A stretch of 64,000 bases of DNA, taken from positions 108,255 through 172,254 of the forward strand of contig JAUJPF010000003.1 in the NCBI GenBank assembly GCA_030447275.1, written 5' to 3'. How positions within the stretch are numbered: position 1 is the first letter of the stretch; each line of letters starts with the position of its first letter. A model generated the notes under the pieces. It was given only the letters and a program-made list of their open reading frames with translations. It ran no database searches and had not been told where the DNA came from. Shown here piece after piece: positions 1-9,204 of this stretch. The DNA comes from Solirubrobacteraceae bacterium (GTDB taxonomy: Bacteria > Actinomycetota > Thermoleophilia > Solirubrobacterales > Solirubrobacteraceae). A program made the position numbers and the translations under genes.

Positions 1-20
1 CGGGCAAGGTTGCGGTAAGG

Positions 21-36
21 GTCCCACGGTAGGGAC
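21..36. repeat. short inverted repeat before the first gene
   Basis: GTCCC at 21-25 and GGGAC at 32-36 form a 5-bp inverted repeat with a 6-nt loop, 22 nt before the first start codon. It may be an operator or chance. No clear promoter was found in bases 1-58. Confidence 0.2.
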
Positions 37-58
37 ATCGGAATCTGGGGGTCGCAGG

Positions 59-1698
59 TTGAGCGCTCGTCGTGCATCGGACGTGTTCGTGGAATGTCTC
101 GAGGCCGAGGGCGTCAAGTACGTGTTCGGCATCCCGGGCGAGGAGACGCTCGACCTCAACGAGTCGCTCGCCGACTCCTCCGTGTCGTTCGTCCCCGTGC
201 GCCACGAGCAGGGCGGCGCGTACATGGCCGACATGTACGGGCGCCTGACCGGGCGCGGCGGCGTCTGCCTCGGCACGCTCGGGCCCGGCGCGCTCAACCT
301 CGTCACCGCGGTGGCCGACGCGTTCCTCGACCGCGCACCGCTCGTCGCGCTCACCGGGCAGTCCGACCTCGAGCGGATGCACAAGGAGTCGCACCAGTAC
401 ATCGACCTCGTCGACGTCATGCGGCCGATCACGAAGTGGAACGCCCAGGTCACGAGCCCGGAGATCATCCCCGAGGTGGTTCGCAAGGCGTTCAAGGTCG
501 CCGAGACCGAGAAGCCGGGAGCGACGCACCTGGAGCTGCCCGAGGACGTCATGGCGATGGAGGTGGACGCCTCGCCGCTGCCGCCGGCGCGCCCGGTCAA
601 GCCCGAGCCGGGCGCGCGCGAGCTGCTGAAGGCCGCCGACGTCATCCGCAACGCGATCAACCCGGTCGCGCTCGCCGGCAACGGCGTCGTACGGGCCGGC
701 GCCGCGCCCGCGCTGCGCGAGTTCAGCCGCGCGACCGGGATCGCCGTCGCCGAGACGTTCATGGGCAAGGGCGCGCTGGACTACGAGGACCCGAGGGCGC
801 TCGGGACCGTCGGCCTCCAGTCGCGCGACTACGCGATGGCGGGCTTCGAGGACGCCGACGTCGTGATCGCGATCGGCTACGACCTCGTCGAGCACGCGCC
901 GAAGCACTGGAACCCCAAGCGCGACAAGAAGATCGTGATGATCGACTCCGTCGCGGCGGAGATCGACGAGAACTTCCAGCCCGAGGTCGAGCTGTTCGGC
1001 GACATCTACCACGTGCTCACGCGCCTGGCCGAGGAGTGCCGCGACGTGCCGCACAGCGGAGGCTCGCAGCGCCTGCGCGACGTGATCCTCGGCCGCTTCG
1101 AGGGCGCCAAGGACGATGACACGTTCCCGATGCAGCCGCCGCGCGCGCTGTGGGAGATCCGCAAGGCGCTCGGCCGCGAGGACATGCTCATCTCGGACGT
1201 CGGCCTGCACAAGCTGTGGATCGCGCGGATGTTCCCGCGCACGAGCCGAACACGGTCCTCATCGCCAACGGCCTTGCGGGGATGGGCTTCGCGGTGCCGT
1301 GCGGGATCGCTGCCAAGCTCGTGCACCCCGAGCGCCGGGTCGTCACCGTCAACGGCGACGGCGGGTTCCTCATGAACGTGCAGGAGCTGGAGACGGCGAT
1401 GCGCCTGAAGACCGCGACGGTGAACGTCGTCTGGGAGAACCGCCAGTACGGCTCGATCGTCTGGAAGCAGGACAAGAAGTTCGGCCGCCACTTCGGGGTC
1501 GACTTCACGAACCCGGACTTCGTCAAGCTCGCGGAGTCGTTCGGGATGCCGGCGTGGCGCTGCGAGGCCGTCGGCGACTTCGGCCGGCACCTCGACCACG
1601 CGCTGACGCTCGACGTGCCCTCGCTGATCGTGCTGCCGATCGACTACTCGATCGATGTGGCGATCTCCGAGCTGGGGACGGAGACGGTCGCGACCTAG
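59..1698 (+). CDS. acetolactate synthase-like ThDP enzyme, frame interrupted
   Basis: Thiamine-diphosphate enzyme of the acetolactate synthase (AlsS-like) family, which condenses two pyruvates to acetolactate. The N-terminal ThDP-binding Pyr domain has the GIPGEE motif and RHEQGGAYMAD with the conserved Glu. The central domain follows, and the C-terminal PP domain carries GDGGFLMN (Mg-ThDP motif). A TTG at 59 is the only plausible start and gives the usual N-terminus SARRASDVFVECLE. The frame breaks near 1238: one base is missing between IARMFP and HEPNTVLIANG. Restoring it gives 546 residues, the normal family length. Pseudogene or sequencing error cannot be told apart here. Other ThDP decarboxylases are possible; no regulatory subunit is nearby. 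Confidence 0.8.
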
Positions 1699-1764
1699 TT
1701 CGCCAGCGCGGCGAGCTGCCGCGTGCTCCCGCAACCCGGAGGCTCGGTGACGGTTGCTCCGGGG

Positions 1765-1770
1765 TAGGTT
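1765..1770 (+). promoter_or_regulatory. -10 box TAGGTT, decides start at 1778
   Basis: TAGGTT ends 7 nt before the ATG at 1778. That spacing puts the transcription start at or next to the A of ATG (leaderless mRNA). It favours 1778 over the in-frame TTG at 1754, which lies upstream of the box. Confidence 0.5.
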
Positions 1771-1777
1771 TCGGGCC

Positions 1778-3250
1778 ATGGCCGGAACAGCGACTTCGCA
1801 GGAGCAGCAGATCGTCGAGGGCGTCCCGAAGGGGCTCTACATCGGCGGGGAGTGGCGCGACGCCGCCGGGGGCGGGACGCTCGGCGTGGAGGACCCCGCG
1901 ACGGGGGAGACCATCGCGGAGGTCGCCGACGCCCAGCCCGACGATGCGCGCGCCGCGCTCGACGCCGCTGCGGGCGCCCAGCGCGAGTGGGCCGAGACCG
2001 CCTCGCGCGAGCGCGGGGAGATCCTCCGCCGCGCCTACGAGAAGATCGTCGAGCGCGCCGACGACCTGGCGACGCTCATGACGCTCGAGATGGGCAAGCC
2101 GGTCGCCGAGTCCAAGTCCGAGGTGCTCTACGCCGCAGACTTCCTGCACTGGTACGCGGGCGAGGCGACGCGCATCGAGGGCACCTACAAGCCGGCGGAG
2201 AAGGGTGGCTTCCGCGTCCTGACCATGCGCCAGCCGGTGGGGCCGTGCGTGTTCATCACGCCGTGGAACTTCCCGCTCGCGATGGGGACGCGGAAGATCG
2301 GCCCGCAGATCGCGGCGGGCTGCACCGCCGTCATCAAGCCGGCCAAGCAGACGCCGCTGTCGATGCTCGCGCTCGCGCAGATCCTCGAGGAGGCCGGCCT
2401 GCCCGGCGGCGTGCTCAACGTCCTCACGGCGAAGTCGTCGGGCGCGGTCATGGAGCCGCTGATCAAGGACCCGCGCACGCGCAAGCTCTCGTTCACCGGC
2501 TCGACCGAGGTCGGCAAGAAGCTCATCGAGCAGTCGGCCGAGCAGGTGCTGCGGGTATCGATGGAGCTCGGCGGCAACGCGCCGTTCCTCGTGTTCGACG
2601 ACGCCGACATCGACGACGTCGTCGAGGGCGCGCTGATCGCGAAGATGCGCAACATCGGCGAGGCATGCACCGCGGCCAACCGCTTCCACGTCTCCGAGCG
2701 CGTCGCCGACGAGTTCGCCGAGAAGCTGGCGAAGAAGATGGGCGAGCTGAAGGTCGGCCGCGGGACCGAGCCCGACGTGAAGGTCGGCCCGCTCATCGAC
2801 GCAGACCAGCGCGAGAAGGTCGACGAGCTCGTCCAGGACGCGAAGGCCAGCGGCGCCGACGTGCTCACCGGCGGCGAGGCGGTCGACGGCTCGGGCTACT
2901 TCTACAAGCCGACCGTGCTGGCCGGCGTCGGCGACGGCGCGCGCCTGCTCAAGGAGGAGATCTTCGGCCCCGTCGCGCCGATCGCGACGTTCTCCGACGA
3001 GGACGAGGCGATCGCCGCGGCCAACAACACCGAGTACGGCCTCGTGGCCTACGTCTACACCTCGAACCTCAAGCGCGCGTTCCGCGTCGTCGAGGGGCTC
3101 GAGACCGGCATGGTCGGCCTCAACCAGGGCATCGTCTCCAACGCCGGCGCGCCATTCGGCGGCGTGAAGCAGTCGGGCTTCGGCCGCGAGGGCGGCCAGG
3201 AGGGCATCGAGGAGTACCTCGAGACGAAGTACGTGGCGATGAAGCTCTGA
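1778..3250 (+). CDS. NAD(P)-dependent aldehyde dehydrogenase (succinate-semialdehyde type)
   Basis: Aldehyde dehydrogenase superfamily, 490 residues, oxidising an aldehyde to the acid with NAD(P). Visible landmarks are the ITPWNFPL motif of the cofactor fold, KPAKQTPLS, the general base Glu263 in MELGGNAP, the nucleophile Cys297 in NIGEACTAANR, and the terminal EIFGPVAPI and GGVKQSGFGREGG blocks. These spellings resemble succinate-semialdehyde dehydrogenases (GabD-like), but substrate cannot be fixed from sequence. The ATG at 1778 is chosen because a -10 box sits just upstream. The gene stands alone, followed by a separate sigma70-type promoter for the next gene. Confidence 0.85.
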   Translation: MAGTATSQEQQIVEGVPKGLYIGGEWRDAAGGGTLGVEDPATGETIAEVADAQPDDARAALDAAAGAQREWAETASRERGEILRRAYEKIVERADDLATLMTLEMGKPVAESKSEVLYAADFLHWYAGEATRIEGTYKPAEKGGFRVLTMRQPVGPCVFITPWNFPLAMGTRKIGPQIAAGCTAVIKPAKQTPLSMLALAQILEEAGLPGGVLNVLTAKSSGAVMEPLIKDPRTRKLSFTGSTEVGKKLIEQSAEQVLRVSMELGGNAPFLVFDDADIDDVVEGALIAKMRNIGEACTAANRFHVSERVADEFAEKLAKKMGELKVGRGTEPDVKVGPLIDADQREKVDELVQDAKASGADVLTGGEAVDGSGYFYKPTVLAGVGDGARLLKEEIFGPVAPIATFSDEDEAIAAANNTEYGLVAYVYTSNLKRAFRVVEGLETGMVGLNQGIVSNAGAPFGGVKQSGFGREGGQEGIEEYLETKYVAMKL

Positions 3251-3273
3251 GGTGGCGCTTCACCAAACGACGG

Positions 3274-3303
3274 TTGACTTCGTGCCGCGCGTGCGTCTAG
3301 CGT
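3274..3303 (+). promoter_or_regulatory. classical promoter TTGACT-N18-TAGCGT
   Basis: The -35 box TTGACT (3274-3279) and -10 box TAGCGT (3298-3303) are separated by 18 nt. The predicted start near 3311 leaves a leader of about 45 nt ahead of the TTG at 3356, unlike the leaderless genes around it. Confidence 0.5.
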
Positions 3304-3315
3304 CAGCACATTCAT

Positions 3316-3333
3316 GACGCCGGGTCAGGCGTC
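3316..3333 (+). other. leader hairpin
   Basis: GACGCC (3316-3321) and GGCGTC (3328-3333) form a perfect 6-bp stem with a 6-nt loop in the predicted 5' leader, upstream of a GGGAGG Shine-Dalgarno at about 3345-3350. Confidence 0.35.
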
Positions 3334-3355
3334 GGAGATCCCACGGGAGGAACCC

Positions 3356-5050
3356 TTGGCCAGTCACCATTCCGAGGCGCTTCGCGCGTCTTCTGCCGCC
3401 CCTGCTGGTTGCCGCCGCGGCGCTCGCCGTGACCGCCCCGGCCGCCGGCGCGGCCAGCTGCGAACCCGTCCTCTTCGACGGAGAGGGATGGGAGTGGGAC
3501 CTCGAGACCGACGGCGGCGTCAGCGACGGCACCGGGGACGCGTTCGACGGATACGCGAACCTCGAGGTCGACGGAGCCCCCTATCCGGGCGCCGGCCTCG
3601 ACGCCTGCGGTCGGGAGGACGGCGACCGTGAGGTCACGTATCCCAACGCGACGATGAGCGGCCTCAACGTCTCGCGCAAGGTGTACGTCCCCACGGACGA
3701 CGGGTTCGCCCGCTGGCTCGACATCCTCAACAACCCGAGCGGCTCGCCCATCACCGTGACGGTCTCCTTCGGCGGCAACCTCGGGTCCGACGGCGACACG
3801 CGGGTTCGCGCGACGGAGGACGGCGACACCACCGACGAGCCGAGCGACGCGTGGGTCGTGACGGACGACGGCGATCCCGACAATGAGCTGGAGGACCCGA
3901 GCCTGAGTCACATCTTCGACGCGTCGATTCCGGCGCCCGACGAGTCCGATGCCAACGACCCGTTCGCCACCACCGACGACACCGGCGAACGCGACTACAC
4001 CACCGTCACGGTGCCCGCCGGCGGGACGTTCATCTTCATGCACTCCGTCGCGCAGAACGGGCCACCGTCGACGCAGGAAGCGATCGACGACGCCGTCCGG
4101 ATCTCCCGCGGGCCGGAGACGCTCTACAGCGGCCTCAGCGAGGACGAGCGGAGCCAGCTGCGCAACTTCCCGGCCGATGGTGACGTGGACGTCGACGGCG
4201 TCACCAACCGCTCGGACAACTGCGTGAGGACGGCGAACGCCGACCAGGCCGACAACGATGCCGATGTCCAGGGCGATGCGTGTGACGCCGACGACGACAA
4301 CGACACGCTGACCGACGAGGTCGAGGTGGCGATCGGGACGGATCCGAGGAACGCCGACACCGACGGCGACAGTGTGCGCGACGACGCGGATCAGTGTCCG
4401 CGTGAGCCGGCGATCAGGCGAACGGGTGCCGGTCGGAGGATCGGCCGCCGTCGGTGTCGTTCACGGGTCCGGCGGAGAACTCGCGGCTGAATCCGCGGAC
4501 GGCGAACGTGCTGGCTGCGGACGCGGCGGATGACCGCGGTGTGGCGCGGGTGGTGTTCGTCGATGACGGCCGGGTGATCTGCGAGGACACCGAGGCGCCG
4601 TTCACCTGCGCGTATGCGCCGGAGGGCCGCGACGTCGGGTCGAACACGTTGAGCGCGGTGGCGGTCGACTCGACGGGGCAGACGGCGACGGCGTTCCGGG
4701 TGGTGGGTCTGGATCGGTTCAGCCCCGTCCGGGTGACGTCGCGGACGACGCCCGCGAGCGATGGGGCGTTCCCGTTCCGGTTCACGACGACCGGCCGCGT
4801 GGTGCTGCCGGAGCGGGTGACGCCTTCGCAGGGCTGCAAGGGCCGCGTCGCCGTGACGTTCAAGTCCAAGAACAACACGATCTCGACGCGGCGGGTGTCG
4901 CTGACGCGGACGTGCACCTACCGGTCGCGGGTCATCTTCCGGGTGCCGAACCGGCTGTACGGGTCGAAGCTCGAGGTCCAGGTCCGCTTCCTGGGCAACA
5001 CGGTGCTGAAGGCCAAGAAGGCGCGCAACCGCAGGGTCAGCGTCGGCTAG
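3356..5050 (+). CDS. secreted thrombospondin-type-3-repeat protein, frame interrupted twice
   Basis: Predicted exported Ca-binding protein. From the TTG at 3356 (GGGAGG five nt upstream) a +1 base near 3367 must be removed to read MASHIPRRFARLLPPLL and on into a full signal peptide ending AAGA-AS. A globular domain follows, then Asp-rich thrombospondin type 3 repeats at roughly 4165-4400 (DVDVDGVTNRSDNC, DTDGDSVRDDADQC). A missing base near 4411 separates this from the second half: an Ig-like domain and a Lys/Arg-rich beta module ending KKARNRRVSVG. Both corrections together give 564 residues. Function is unknown; a surface adhesive or structural role is inferred. The tail resembles other secreted proteins in this window. 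Confidence 0.65.
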
Positions 5051-5077
5051 CGCCGCGCGGAAGACAAAAGCAGGAAA

Positions 5078-5103
5078 CGGAGGGCGCCTGCGGGCGCCCT
5101 CCG
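5078..5103. terminator. bidirectional hairpin between convergent genes
   Basis: A perfect 11-bp stem, CGGAGGGCGCC (5078-5088) with GGCGCCCTCCG (5093-5103) and a 4-nt loop, lies between two convergent genes. No strong T-run follows on either strand. Confidence 0.6.
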
Positions 5104-5108
5104 CCGTT

Positions 5109-5987
5109 CTAGGCGCGGACGCGCCGGACGGTCTCGTTGCCCGCCGCGTCACGGGCGACGAGGCGGAGCCTGCGGACCGGGCCGCGGACGACGATGCGCG
5201 CGGCGACGTTCGCGCGCAGCGACCGCGTGCGGTCATCGCCCGGCTGCTGGTCGCCCGGCGCCTGGTCGCGCGCCTGCTCTTCGGCGGGCCGCTCGTCCTT
5301 GGGCGGCACGCCGACGCGGGTGACGCTCTCGCAGCCGGCGCCGACGGTGTCGTTCCAGTCGGCGGTCACGGTGTCCGTGCCCTCGCCGCAGCCGATCGTG
5401 TCGGTCCCGGCGCCGTCGGCCGCGTCGATCGTCTCGTTGCCGTCGTGGCCGAGGAAGGTGTCGGCGCCCGGGCCGCCGATCTTCGTGTCGTCGCTGAACC
5501 CGCTGCGCAGCGTGTCGTCGCCCTCGCCGCCCTCGAGCCGGTTGGCGCCGAACTGCGCGTGCAGCTTGTCGTTGCCGAGACCGCCCAGGAGGACGTCGTC
5601 GGCTCCCGTCGTCGCGCGCAGTTCGTCGTCGCCCGAGCGGCCGTCGACCCTGGCCGCGCCGATCCACTCCCCCCGGCTCGCTGCCGCCGTCGATGATCCA
5701 CGTCGTGTCGTCCTGGTCCCCGAGGGCGATCTGCGGCCGGCGCGCATTCGGGCAGGCGAGCCAACCCGGCTCGGACCAGATCGTCCCGCAGCCGGTGAGG
5801 TTCGGCACCCCGTCGTCCTTGACCAGCCCGTAGCCGACGTCGATGGTCCGCATCGACACGCGGTTGGCCTCGCCGTCGGCGGCGGTGTAGTGGATGGTCG
5901 AGGCGCCGTCCACCGTCAGGGTCGCGGCGCCCGCGGCGCCGGGGCGAGAGCGAGGAGGGCGAGCGTGAGGGCGGTGGTGCGGAGCAT
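5109..5987 (-). CDS. secreted RTX-type calcium-repeat protein, frame interrupted twice
   Basis: Predicted exported protein with hemolysin-type GGxGxD nonapeptides. The start is the ATG at 5987: MLRTTALTLALLALAPA begins a signal peptide. One base is missing near 5940, after which ATLTVDGASTIHYTAAD follows. An extra G in a six-G run at 5669-5674 (C-run on the + strand) separates SEPG from EWIGAARVDG. After both corrections the protein is 292 residues: an N-terminal domain with two Cys, RTX-like repeats (SGDDEL, GGLGNDKL, GGEGDDTL, GGPGADTF), a polar linker and a basic beta tail ending ETVRRVRA. Calcium-dependent folding outside the cell is known for RTX repeats; the specific role is unknown. 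Confidence 0.65.
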
Positions 5988-6055
5988 GGGCGGAGCCTCG
6001 GCCCCCGGAGCCCCCCTGGCATCGGGGATGCCCCCAAACGATCCCCGCCCGTCCC

Positions 6056-6317
6056 CTACGAACCCCCGCCCTGCTCGCGCTTGCGGCGGCGCTCCGCGCT
6101 GAAGGCCTCCTTCTTCGTCGCCTCGCGCTCGGCGCGCCGCGCGTTCGACTCGCGCGCAGCCCGCCCGCGCAGCCCGAACTTGGGCGAGGGGGAGGGGGGC
6201 GTGAAGAGGCGGCGGGCCGAGGGGGCGCCGCAGGCGGGGCGCCGGGGCCCCGCCGGGCCGGGCGAACGCCTCGAAGCGCTCGTCGCAGGCGTCGCAGGCG
6301 AAGTCGTAGAGCGGCAT
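6056..6317 (-). CDS. FmdB-family zinc-ribbon protein, frame interrupted
   Basis: Small regulatory-type zinc ribbon of the FmdB/CxxC_CXXC_SSSS family, 86 residues after removing one base in the GGGGCCCC stretch near 6245. The start MPLYDFACDACDERFE at 6317 is typical. The first CxxC is intact (CDAC). The second knuckle reads RPAC where CPAC is expected, so one zinc ligand appears replaced by Arg. The rest is basic and ends KKEAFSAERRRKREQGGGS. Function in the family is poorly known. It is divergent from the cyclase gene at 6369. Confidence 0.55.
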
Positions 6318-6353
6318 CGCGCACAGTCTCGCACCGCCGTCGGGCCGCCTCTC

Positions 6354-6359
6354 TAGCCT
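6354..6359 (+). promoter_or_regulatory. -10 box TAGCCT of the cyclase gene
   Basis: TAGCCT ends 9 nt before the ATG at 6369, the spacing seen at many starts in this window; it predicts a leaderless or near-leaderless mRNA. Confidence 0.4.
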
Positions 6360-6368
6360 TCGCGGGCC

Positions 6369-7125
6369 ATGCGACTCGTGGACCTGTCGGCGCCGATCGT
6401 CGCCAGCCCGCCGGAGACCCCGGACCCGCTCCGCACCGAGATCGCGTTCCACGACCACGCGGCCGGCGCCCGGCGATCGAGACGCTCTTCGGCGTCCCGA
6501 AGCGCCTCCTGCGCGACGGCGAGGGCTGGGCGGTCGAGGAGTTCCTGCGCTTCGGCACCCACAACTCGACCCACGTCGACGCGCCGTACCACTACAACTC
6601 GACGATCGGCGGCGAGCCGGCGCCGACGATCGACCAGCTCCCGCTCGAGCTCTTCTACGCGCCCGGCGTGAAGCTCGACTTCACGAGCAAGGCCGACGGC
6701 GACCCCGTCACCGCGGCCGAGGCGAGCGACGCGCTCGAGCGCGCCGGCCACGAGCTCGCGCCCGGCGACATCGTCCTCGTCCACACCGGCCGCGACGCGT
6801 TCCTCGACGCGCCCGACTACATCGCGCGCGGCTGCGGCGTGACCGCCGAGGCCACGCGGTGGCTGTTCGAGCGCGGCGTGCGCGTCATGGGGATCGACGC
6901 GTGGGGTGGGACGCGCCGCTGCACCTCCAGGCCGAGGCAGCCCGCGAGCGCGACGAGCCGGGCGTCTTCTGGGCCGCGCACCAGGCCGGCCTGCCCTACT
7001 GCCAGATCGAGCGGCTGGCGAACCTCGGCGCGCTACCGTCCTCCGGGTTCCAGGTCGCCTGCTTCCCGCTGCCCATCGTGGGCGCTCGCGGGGCGCCCGC
7101 GCGCGGCGTGGCCAGCGTCCCGTGA
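6369..7125 (+). CDS. cyclase-family metal-dependent hydrolase, frame interrupted twice
   Basis: Member of the cyclase/kynurenine-formamidase-like family of metal-dependent hydrolases. The signature HNSTHVDAPYHY matches the family's HxGTHxDxPxH metal site. The start MRLVDLSAPI at 6369 is typical. Two single-base deletions break the frame: near 6470 (before IETLFGVPKR) and near 6905 in a G-run (AWGWDAPLHLQ). Restoring both gives 252 residues, a normal family length. Its TGA (7123-7125) overlaps the GTG start of the GH2 gene, so the two are likely cotranscribed. The substrate cannot be told. Confidence 0.7.
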
Positions 7126-9020
7126 AGCTCGTCCCTCAGCTCGCCCTCCCGGTGGTGCTCGGCGGGGCGGGGCTCGCCGCGGGGGCGCGGGCCGGGGGCG
7201 GCGACGGCGCGGACGGCGGCGAGCGCGGCGGTGGCCACGGCGGCGAGCCCGCCGTGCGCACCGGCGACCCGGCGCGCGTGGCCCTCGACGGCAGGTGGTG
7301 GGTGCGCGACGACCCGAAGATCATCGGGACCGGCCACGACTGGGAGAAGGGCGGCTTCGGCGGAAACCCGCAGCGGATCCCGTTCGTGCCCAACGCCCGC
7401 GCGATCACCGGCAAGCGGGGCGTCAGGTCGCACGAGGGCTCCGTCGCCTGGTACCGGACGACGTTCCGCGTTCCTGACGACGGCACCTACGCGCTGCGGT
7501 TCGAGTCGGTCAACCACAAGGCGCAGGTGTGGATCGACGGGCGGCCCGCCGGCGAGCACGTCGGGACCTACCTGCCGTTCGAGATCGACCGCGAGCTCGC
7601 CGCGGGGAGGGAGCACACGCTGGTCGTGCGCGCCGACTGGCGGGGGCCCGAGGCGATGAAGGCCGAAGGCTGGCACCGCGCGTGGTTCAACTTCGGCGGG
7701 ATCAACCGCGAGGTCACGATCCGGCCGGTGCCGGACGCCGACGTCGTCGCGCCCACCGTCCGCACCCGCGTCCAGGGCGAGGACGCCCGCGTCGAGGTCA
7801 GCGCCGCCGTGCGCAACGTCGCAGGCACGAGCGACCCGATCGAGCTGAGCGGCACCCTGCGCCGCGGCGACAACGACCCGATCGAGGTCGAGTTCCCGCC
7901 GGTCACCGTCCCCGCCGGCCGCAGCGAGAGGGTGACCGCGACGGTCACCGTCGAGGACGCCGACCTGTGGTCGCCCGGCTCGCCGACCCTCTACGACCTC
8001 GAGCTGCGCGCCACCGACGCCGGCCTCCCCGGCTGGCGCGGCCGCGTCGGCCTGCGCGAGATCGGCCGGCGCGGCCCGACGCTCCTGCTCAACGGGCGGC
8101 CGATCGAGCTGCGGGGGGCGTCGCTGCACGAGGACGCCTGGCCGCGCGGCGACGGCCTGCACCCGAAGGACATGGACGCGATCGCCGCGTCGCTCGAGGC
8201 GCTCGGCGCCAACGCCACCCGCGCGCAGCACGCGCTCAACCCGGCCCTGCTCGAGCGCCTCGACGCCGCCGGCATCCTCGTGTGGATGGGCGTCGGGCCC
8301 GTCGACGCGCCCGGAGCGTGGACGTCTCGCGGCCCCCGGCTCGAGGCGCAGGCGCGCGAGCGCGTGCGCGAGTCGGTGGCCCAGATGCAGACCCACCCGT
8401 CGATCTTCGCCTGGAACCTCGCCAACGAGGTCGCCGGCCAGGGCCACCCCGCGGGCCAGGCGCCGTACATCGACGCCGCGGCGCGGGAGCTGCACGACCG
8501 CGACCCGAGCCGCCTCGTCGGGCTCGACGTCTGGGGCTCGCATCCCCCGCGCGAGGACGGCCCGATGTACCGCCACGTCGACGCGATCGGCTGGACGAAC
8601 TACCTCGGCTGGTACGAGGACCCGTACGCGACTCCCTCCCAGCTCGAGACGCTGATCCGCACGAAGCTCGGCGAGCTGCGGGCGGTGTTCCCCGACCGGG
8701 TCCTGCTCGTCACCGAGTTCGGGGCGGAGGGGAGCGCGCGCACCGCCGCCGACCAGCCCGGCGGCCTCGAGTTCCAGGCGAACCTGCTGCGCACGCACAT
8801 CCGCACCTACGGCTCGGTGCCCGACCTCGCCGGGATACTCGTGTGGAACCTGCGTGACTTCGCCGTCGCACCGAGCTTCAACGGCGGCTCGATCACCGAG
8901 GTGGTCCCCGACATCTCGCTCGTCCCAGGCCTCAACGAGAAAGGGCTCTACACCCCCACCGGCCGGCCGAAGCCGGCGGCCCGCGCGGTGCGCGAGGAGT
9001 TCGCCCGCCTCGAGCCATAA
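7122..9020 (+). CDS. secreted glycoside hydrolase family 2 (beta-glucuronidase/galactosidase-like)
   Basis: Glycosidase of family GH2, 632 residues. A hydrophobic N-terminus (KLVPQLALPVVLGGAGLAAGA) suggests export, then a Gly-rich linker. Next come the jelly-roll sugar-binding domain (SVAWYRTTFRVP, FESVNHKAQVWIDG), an Ig-like domain and a TIM barrel. The acid/base Glu436 is in NLANEV and the nucleophile Glu532 in VTEFGAEG. The GTG at 7122 overlaps the upstream stop codon. It hydrolyses a beta-linked sugar; which one is not visible. A stem-loop follows the stop. Confidence 0.8.
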   Translation: MKLVPQLALPVVLGGAGLAAGARAGGGDGADGGERGGGHGGEPAVRTGDPARVALDGRWWVRDDPKIIGTGHDWEKGGFGGNPQRIPFVPNARAITGKRGVRSHEGSVAWYRTTFRVPDDGTYALRFESVNHKAQVWIDGRPAGEHVGTYLPFEIDRELAAGREHTLVVRADWRGPEAMKAEGWHRAWFNFGGINREVTIRPVPDADVVAPTVRTRVQGEDARVEVSAAVRNVAGTSDPIELSGTLRRGDNDPIEVEFPPVTVPAGRSERVTATVTVEDADLWSPGSPTLYDLELRATDAGLPGWRGRVGLREIGRRGPTLLLNGRPIELRGASLHEDAWPRGDGLHPKDMDAIAASLEALGANATRAQHALNPALLERLDAAGILVWMGVGPVDAPGAWTSRGPRLEAQARERVRESVAQMQTHPSIFAWNLANEVAGQGHPAGQAPYIDAAARELHDRDPSRLVGLDVWGSHPPREDGPMYRHVDAIGWTNYLGWYEDPYATPSQLETLIRTKLGELRAVFPDRVLLVTEFGAEGSARTAADQPGGLEFQANLLRTHIRTYGSVPDLAGILVWNLRDFAVAPSFNGGSITEVVPDISLVPGLNEKGLYTPTGRPKPAARAVREEFARLEP

Positions 9021-9023
9021 CCC

Positions 9024-9044
9024 TCGACCTCAGGCAGAGGTCGA
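9024..9044 (+). terminator. stem-loop after the GH2 gene
   Basis: TCGACCTC (9024-9031) pairs perfectly with GAGGTCGA (9037-9044) around a 5-nt loop, just after the stop at 9020. There is no T-run, so it may be a weak terminator or an mRNA 3' end. Confidence 0.4.
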
Positions 9045-9204
9045 TGACTGACGATCAGGCGCGGTGACGCGGGCCAGTCGGCCTACCGAGAACCGGTGAC
9101 GAACATCCGTCGAGTTTCGCTAATTGGCCCTCAAGGGGTCTTCGGCTCCTGTAGAGATGGCTCGGCTGCACAGAGAACTGGCGGCCGTCACCGGAGACAC
9201 TTTG
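9045..9204 (+). other. long leader region of the repeat-protein gene
   Basis: About 160 nt without a credible ORF precede the ATG at 9205. A Shine-Dalgarno-like CGGAGA lies 8-9 nt before the start. No convincing -35/-10 pair or known riboswitch fold was recognised. Confidence 0.3.

Noticed and set aside
9060..9200. A c-di-GMP or c-di-AMP riboswitch ahead of the repeat protein
   Set aside because: A loose match to GCACAG was seen, but the conserved cores and paired stems of either class could not be built.
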